Source: Spirochaetales bacterium | GTDB taxonomy: Bacteria; Spirochaetota; Spirochaetia; ARS1246 | Assembly (NCBI GenBank): GCA_002688185.1 | Contig: NZCE01000002.1 | Location: forward strand, 1-28,770 | Length of the DNA: 28,770 nt | Direction: 5' to 3' | Shown here: piece after piece, positions 24,599-28,770 of the stretch | Layout: every line of letters starts with the position of its first letter | Position numbering within the stretch: position 1 is the first letter of the stretch | The notes under the pieces: model-generated | What the model was told of the DNA's origin: nothing | The model's input: only the letters and a program-made list of their open reading frames with translations | Databases searched by the model: none | Program-made: the position numbers and the translations under genes

Positions 24599-25330
24599 TT
24601 ACTCGATCACGTAGTATCCATGAATGCGTTCTAGCGAAGTGACAGCATCTGACGCTAGACGAAGAGTCTCTCGGTAGGTCCGCTCCGGTAGGCCTATGTT
24701 TGGAAAAGAGATGGGCGATTCAATATCTTTCAAAGCCGGGCGGGGAAATGAGCGCATTTGAAGCAGGATTCGCTCAAGTCCGCTTTTCCTTTGATCGCGC
24801 ATTTGGCCAACGAATTTGCTTAGCCCGTCGTAGTCGCGCTCGCCGCCAAAATAAGGTCGGTCCTCCATGAGACAACAGAGCGTATCAATAAGATTTACTT
24901 TTTTGTGATCTCGGCGTCGAAGAATCGGTATTCCGCTTATCGGGCGGTGATGGTATTGGCCTTTCCTATGCAATTCCACGGCCGGGAGAAGATTCTCTTT
25001 GAAGTATTCCATACTCGAATTACGCGACTCCAGGGCCATAATGCTCGCTACTTCCCAGCAGAGCTTATTACCGGGCCCCGAAAGATCGTGAGGTCGTTGG
25101 AAGTCATAATGGCCAATGTGAAGTCTTGAGAGGTAGTACTCCACGTCGCACGAATGCCTCAAGGTGACGAGAAGCCAGGATCGTAACTCTTCAACGGCCG
25201 GTGTCAGCGTTTCAGCCAATGTTCTTCCCCTGCGTGCAACGCGTATCAGAGAGTATATCCAGTGAAGATGCCGTTTGCAATGTGGCGCCGCCAGTAAGGA
25301 GTGAGGTAATAAGAAATTCAATTGAATCAA
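24599..25330 (-). CDS. Unidentified protein with His-rich motifs
   Basis: I cannot assign this 243-codon gene to a named family. It is soluble, with clear protein-like composition. Visible motifs are FQRPHDLSGPGNKLCWEVAS (about 78-97), LLPAVELHRKGQYHHR (about 113-128) and NLIDTLCCLMEDRPYFGG (about 145-162). The HD and HxxGQYHH elements suggest a metal-binding helical protein, perhaps distantly like HD-type phosphohydrolases, but this is only a visual impression. The track-length start is a TTG at 25330 without a clear ribosome site; the N-terminal about 25 residues look unlike the rest, and the true start may be elsewhere or the 5' end damaged. It is isolated between decayed sequence and the 18-bp hairpin. 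Confidence 0.6.
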   Translation of the reverse strand: MIQLNFLLPHSLLAAPHCKRHLHWIYSLIRVARRGRTLAETLTPAVEELRSWLLVTLRHSCDVEYYLSRLHIGHYDFQRPHDLSGPGNKLCWEVASIMALESRNSSMEYFKENLLPAVELHRKGQYHHRPISGIPILRRRDHKKVNLIDTLCCLMEDRPYFGGERDYDGLSKFVGQMRDQRKSGLERILLQMRSFPRPALKDIESPISFPNIGLPERTYRETLRLASDAVTSLERIHGYYVIE

Positions 25331-25694
25331 GCTTGATTTTCTGGAACTATGTCTCTTACTCAGCTCATGTTGGGGAAACGACTGGCCCTTTCCTCCTTGC
25401 GGTGACCATCTTGGAACTTTTTTTGCCAGCTTCGCCCAATGTGCAAACCCACTCCATTGTGGCTAAATGATGACGAAAAAGTGTCAGATCACCAAAGTCA
25501 AGAAATGGCTTTCCGGCGGCTTGGTTGCCTAGTGGGCAACCAAGCCGCCGGAGAATCCAGGTCATCGGGACCGCGCTATCCGCATGCACCCGCTGAGGTT
25601 TTCTTTAATGAAAGGATATTGGTGCCGTCGTCGGTTTGCATTGAAATGGTGGCTTTAAATGGCAAACCGGCAGGCCTTTTCGTCAGTTCTGAAT
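25331..25694. other. Intergenic stretch with hairpin, no supportable gene
   Basis: No gene can be supported in these 364 bases. Open frames on both strands merely run through an 18-bp perfect inverted repeat (25512-25552) and a 20-bp sequence at 25391-25410 that recurs, with one mismatch, at 23223-23242. The stretch looks like decayed or repeat-derived sequence. Confidence 0.5.
25512..25552. repeat. Perfect 18-bp inverted repeat (hairpin)
   Basis: tccggcggcttggttgcc (25512-25529) and its exact complement (25535-25552) flank a 5-base loop, TAGTG. There is no T-run on either side, so a simple terminator is unlikely. The length and perfection suggest a repetitive extragenic or element-end hairpin. 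Confidence 0.9.
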
Positions 25695-25938
25695 TTATTT
25701 GGCAACAGCATCTGATTCAGATGCCTTTCCAAGTATCTTCCAACCCCAGATAGCTCCCACGAATAAAAGGCTAAAAAATGTCCATTGGAAAATAATCAGG
25801 CTTGTTTTCAATGAAAACACGTCGATAAAATATCCAAATAAAGGCAGAGAGCCAATCCCAATCAGAGCTTGTCCCGCAGTAGCTATTGATAGACACGAGG
25901 CCCGCTTATCCGACGGAATTCGTCGGTTCAAACTATCC
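25695..25938 (-). pseudogene. MFS transporter, 3' part cut off by IS21 insertion
   Basis: About 80 codons of the C-terminus of a major facilitator superfamily transporter remain. The frame reads SLNRRIPSDKRASCLSIA, then two hydrophobic helices (QALIGIGSLPLFGYFIDVF and SLIIFQWTFFSLLFVGAIWG) and a short polar tail before TAA. The loop of the form LNxxIPxxxRAxxLS before the last helices is common in MFS proteins. The frame is open exactly to the insertion-sequence boundary at 25938/25939, where the TGACA element tip supplies an in-frame TGA. The 5' part should lie beyond the right end of the window. The substrate cannot be told; a sugar is possible given the neighbours. Confidence 0.8.
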
Positions 25939-25982
25939 TGTCAGGGGTAATCATATTCCCCAGCAGGGTAATCTCAAGTCCC
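25939..25982. repeat. IS21 left end: terminal repeat plus one internal copy
   Basis: The terminal unit at 25939-25961 (tgtcaggggtaatc, then atattcccc) is followed by a second unit at 25965-25982 (agggtaatctcaagtccc). Read on the minus strand, both match the pattern GGGR..TTGATTACCC seen at the right end and are the likely IstA binding sites. Confidence 0.85.
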
Positions 25983-26166
25983 ACCCCCCTCGGTCGAGAC
26001 TTTTGAATTCATAATTTATACGGTTTGCTGATTTGTTGCCATCGTTTTTCCTCCATTCATTCGGTGATCCGGTCGGTTGAAAGCACTGTTTTTCGGGGGT
26101 ATCCAACTATCACCTTCGTTGAGAAAACCTCACCAGCGCAATCCTCGAGCCTCTTTTTTCGCTGTG

Positions 26167-26952
26167 TCATGGCGTTGCATCCTCAAATGTGGTTTCAGAG
26201 GATATATGCGCTGATTTTGGTCCTTCTTTCCGATACGAGCGTCCTTTTTCAATAATCAGCTTTATTGCCGGAGAAGCGAGTCGGTCAAGAATTGCTCCTC
26301 CGATCACCGGGTCAGGAAACACGCTGTACCAGTCTTCTACGGGCCGATTGGAGGTGAGGATGATCGAGCCGGTTCCCAACCGTTCATCACAGATCGCGTA
26401 CAGCAGCTCTGCTTCTTTGGAGTCGTAGCAACGGAATCCGAAATCATCCAAAATCAACGCGCTCACTGAACGCAGCCGTTTCCACAGCCGCAAAGCTCTA
26501 CGCGGATACTCCTCGTCGCACAGCTGTTTAAGGAGCTTGTGGGTCTTGACGAAAATGGTCTCCGAGCCGCGTCGACACACTTCGTGACCGATTGCCTGGA
26601 CCACATGTGATTTACCGATCCCAGGCGGGCCGCACAGAATTATATTTGTATTATGAGTTAGGAATCGGCAAGTTGCCAAGTCGCGTATCGTCTTCGCTGG
26701 GAGCACTCGTTCATTGAATCGGAAATCGAAGTTCTCAAAGGTACAGCGATTGCTCAAGTTCGCCGCCTTTAACCGCTTCGCCAAATTGTTGGTTTCCCGG
26801 TTGGAGATTTCATCCTGTACGAGTAGTTGAAAGAACTCCAGATAACCGAAGTTACCGTCGGTTGCTTCCTTAATGCGAAGATCGAGGTTCTCGATCATAC
26901 CCGGCATCCTTAAGCGTTTCAGATCGTTGGTCAGGTGGTATCGTAGATCCAT
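26167..26952 (-). CDS. istB: IS21-family helper ATPase IstB
   Basis: This 261-aa protein is the DnaC-like AAA+ ATPase that assists IS21 transposition by assembling on DNA and activating IstA. It has an N-terminal helical domain (about 1-90), Walker A G108-P-P-G-I-G-K-S115, Walker B in ALILDDFG (D169, D170), and the sensor-type segment SIILTSNRPVEDW. The length is normal for IstB. The ATG has an aaggag ribosome site. It lies 16 nt downstream of istA on the same strand. The protein seems complete, with no frameshift, so the element may still be active. Confidence 0.95.
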   Translation of the reverse strand: MDLRYHLTNDLKRLRMPGMIENLDLRIKEATDGNFGYLEFFQLLVQDEISNRETNNLAKRLKAANLSNRCTFENFDFRFNERVLPAKTIRDLATCRFLTHNTNIILCGPPGIGKSHVVQAIGHEVCRRGSETIFVKTHKLLKQLCDEEYPRRALRLWKRLRSVSALILDDFGFRCYDSKEAELLYAICDERLGTGSIILTSNRPVEDWYSVFPDPVIGGAILDRLASPAIKLIIEKGRSYRKEGPKSAHISSETTFEDATP

Positions 26953-26968
26953 TCTTTTCTCCTTTGCC

Positions 26969-28555
26969 TCAGTTGAGGTACTCCTGAATATCGCGGGTCA
27001 TCGCTCGCCCGGCTTGAGAAAGCGGTGGGAGGAACTGCAGGCGTTGTTGTGTCCGTTCACTCTCGAAGATGCACTTGAGCTGCTTCGGATTAAACACCCG
27101 TTTTTTTGCCGCTTCGGCGCAGACATCCTGGAAGAACCGACAGTGACGGTAGGTCTCCAGTACCGAAAGCATTCCTTGGGCCGCGCGAGCCTTCACCCAT
27201 GCATGCGGCTTGAGGATCTGAGAGATAAGCCGTTCTGCCGCAGGTCCAAGAGCGCGGGCACGGGAGAGCAGATAGCGCGGGTAGGTCCCCTGCATCAGCG
27301 CCTCCTGGCTTTCTGGAAAGTCACCGGGAAGCCAGCAAACGCGTCGTTCGCTGACCGTATAGCAACGAATCAGCCGGTAGGAGGCATCGAAGACCCTAAG
27401 CATTGCCCCGCTCTCTCGTGCTATGAACGATTGCCCGCGGCAATCCTCAGGCATGGCGTAACGCTTCTGATCGAAGGTGAAGAATCGGTCCGGATGCACC
27501 TTCACCGGTTTGTACCTCGGCACCTCGAATCTCACCGCAGCTAAGGGCTTCAGTAGCTGTTGCTCCTGTTCCTCGAACAGCGTCATCGGCGCAATACCGG
27601 TTGTCCCGTGTTTGGCCCTTCCGTATTCTTCCCGGCACCACCGAAGCGCCCCGCGGTTGAACTCCTGCAGCCCCCAGGTGGGGTTGATCGCTTTGAGGCG
27701 ACGGAATAATTCTCGCGCCTGGGGAATCAATCGTTCGACTTTGGCTTTATCGGTCGCTTTGGCTACCCGAGTAGTATCGATGAAAGTCCGGTAGTGCTCA
27801 GCAAACTCCGCGTAGGCACGGTTGATCTTCGGGTTCCAAACATCGGGCTTCAGGACGCCTGACTTAAGATTGTCGATCAGCAGACACTCCGTTACACCGT
27901 CGTAGAATTCGACCATCGCAATATTACTCTCCACGAACGACTCCTGCTTTTGTGAGTAGCTGAATTGGATGTACGGAAGTCGAGAACAGGAAAGTTTGGC
28001 AGCAAAGGCATACACGCGACGCTGCTTGCCGTTGTGCTGATTGAGCAATGTACCGACGGTGCCATAGTCAATCTGAGTTTCCCTTCCTGCCGGCGACTCA
28101 AGCCGCGTGGGTGTGCGCCTTCTCTTCGCCACAAGACCGATCTGCCGCGCATAGAGTTTGAACGTCTCATAGCTGACCTTGAGCTTATATTTCTCCACCA
28201 GAATCAGATAGGCAGTCTTCGGCTTCACCGGCTCCGACCGCTGTTCGTTTCCTTCAGATAACGCATCCGGATTCACTAACTGAATCAGTTCCTTCCGGTA
28301 CGGCGTGAGAAGATCACGTTTGTTCCGGCCTCTGCTGTTCTTCGGAAGAAGCTTCTCCAAAACAGCGTCGAGTACATCCGTGTCAACGATCTGCCGCCCG
28401 GGTCGGTAGCCCTTAGCTTCAAAGAGCTTTATGTAGTCGCGAATCGTCTTTCGATCAAACCCTTCCTCGAGATGAATTTTGCTGATCGACTGATCGTCGA
28501 TCCATCGCCGGAAAATCGCCTTCAGTACATGCTTGTCCATTTTTCGGTACCCCAT
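26969..28555 (-). CDS. istA: IS21-family transposase IstA
   Basis: This 528-aa DDE transposase has an N-terminal helix-turn-helix (about 22-43, ISKIHLEEGFDRKTIRDYI), then the integrase-like core with D163 in TQIDYGTVG, D228 in CLLIDNLKSG and E274 in AKVERLIPQ, and the Mu-transposase-type C-terminal beta domain (about 375-430). The ATG at 28555 is chosen because ggagg lies 8 nt upstream; the open frame runs 41 codons further back, but that stretch lies in the element's end repeats. It cuts and joins element ends with IstB. All catalytic residues are present and the frame is intact. Confidence 0.95.
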   Translation of the reverse strand: MGYRKMDKHVLKAIFRRWIDDQSISKIHLEEGFDRKTIRDYIKLFEAKGYRPGRQIVDTDVLDAVLEKLLPKNSRGRNKRDLLTPYRKELIQLVNPDALSEGNEQRSEPVKPKTAYLILVEKYKLKVSYETFKLYARQIGLVAKRRRTPTRLESPAGRETQIDYGTVGTLLNQHNGKQRRVYAFAAKLSCSRLPYIQFSYSQKQESFVESNIAMVEFYDGVTECLLIDNLKSGVLKPDVWNPKINRAYAEFAEHYRTFIDTTRVAKATDKAKVERLIPQARELFRRLKAINPTWGLQEFNRGALRWCREEYGRAKHGTTGIAPMTLFEEQEQQLLKPLAAVRFEVPRYKPVKVHPDRFFTFDQKRYAMPEDCRGQSFIARESGAMLRVFDASYRLIRCYTVSERRVCWLPGDFPESQEALMQGTYPRYLLSRARALGPAAERLISQILKPHAWVKARAAQGMLSVLETYRHCRFFQDVCAEAAKKRVFNPKQLKCIFESERTQQRLQFLPPLSQAGRAMTRDIQEYLN

Positions 28556-28614
28556 GTTGTGTTCCTCCTGCTGTCTGATTTGAGCAGGAGGATGGTAGCC
28601 GATCGACGGGGAGT

Positions 28615-28769
28615 GGGGAATATGATTACCTTGAACGGAAATATGTGGGTAATCCCGATTACCCCGGTGTTGATACACTGGGGAATATGATTACCCTACA
28701 GCCATCCAAAGTGGGGAGTTGCGATTACCCTGGGATCCTAAACATGGGGAATTAACGTTACCCGCGACA
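28615..28769. repeat. IS21 right end: array of transposase-site repeats
   Basis: Related units lie at 28615-28630 (ggggaatatgattacc), 28647-28665 (gggtaat and attaccc as an inverted pair), 28680-28697 (ggggaatatgattaccct), 28713-28731 (ggggagttgcgattaccct) and the terminal 28746-28769 (ggggaattaacgttaccc, then gcgaca). The istA promoter probably overlaps this array, which would let the transposase regulate its own synthesis. Confidence 0.85.
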
Positions 28770-28770
28770 T

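Larger units (their letters stand above)
25939..28769 (-). mobile_element. IS21-family insertion sequence, complete
   Basis: The element is 2831 bp, starts TGTCAGGGGTAA and ends TTACCCGCGACA, giving the TG/CA tips typical of IS21. It encodes istA and istB on the minus strand in the usual order with a 16-nt gap. Both ends carry several copies of a transposase-site-like motif around ggggaatatgattaccc. It interrupts an MFS gene. Only one base follows the right end, so the target duplication cannot be read; if it is 5 bp it should be tatcc. The bases between the left repeats and the istB stop (about 25983-26166) hold no gene. Confidence 0.92.

Noticed and set aside
25512..25552. Integron attC site
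   Set aside because: No attC-type core sites (GTTRRRY-like) flank the hairpin, and no integrase is present.
1..28770. CRISPR array or prophage
   Set aside because: No regularly spaced repeats and no phage structural or integrase genes were found; the only complete mobile element is the IS21 copy.

Overview
The window looks like a chromosomal segment of an anaerobic, sugar-degrading bacterium. GC is moderate, most genes carry Shine-Dalgarno sites, there is an oxygen-sensitive glycyl radical enzyme, and a large multi-membrane-span HisKA_2-type histidine kinase sits next to a receiver-PAS regulator. These traits suggest a spirochaete or a similar anaerobe; this is an inference from gene style, because no phylogenetic marker is present.

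Left part (about 120-16150): a deoxyhexose (fucose/rhamnose-type) glycan utilisation island. It encodes two GH95 alpha-fucosidase-family enzymes, a GH29 alpha-L-fucosidase, a GH2 glycosidase, an L-rhamnose mutarotase-family protein, an SMP-30 sugar-lactone lactonase, a 745-aa glycyl radical enzyme of the Cys-x-Glu (eliminase) type, and four proteins of the uroporphyrinogen decarboxylase/MtaA superfamily (the first is 5'-truncated). Genes form short two-gene units: URO-D1 with the mutarotase, GH95-1 with the lactonase, URO-D2 with the glycyl radical enzyme, GH2 with GH29. URO-D3, GH95-2 and URO-D4 stand alone. None of the glycosidases has a visible signal peptide, so imported oligosaccharides are probably cut in the cytoplasm, followed by mutarotation, oxidation and lactone hydrolysis, and/or a radical elimination. 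The role of the URO-D proteins is open; a corrinoid-type methyl transfer (for example from O-methylated sugars) is possible but unproven, and no corrinoid protein or radical-SAM activase lies in the window.

Middle part (about 16190-21210): a TfoX N-domain protein, an unidentified one-span membrane protein, and a convergent two-component pair (receiver-PAS regulator and a 978-aa 7TM-like/GAF/GAF/PAS/HisKA_2 kinase) whose stop codons overlap.

Right part (about 21210-25940): a gene-poor, decaying zone around a tRNA-Pro(UGG). It holds the C-terminal remnant of an ABC solute-binding protein, a VapC remnant with an internal amber codon, a URO-D remnant, an intact metallophosphoesterase, an unidentified 243-codon gene, an 18-bp perfect hairpin, and the 3' end of an MFS transporter gene. 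That transporter gene is cut by a complete IS21-family insertion sequence (25939-28769, istA/istB, with multiple transposase-site repeats at the ends), which ends one base before the window does.
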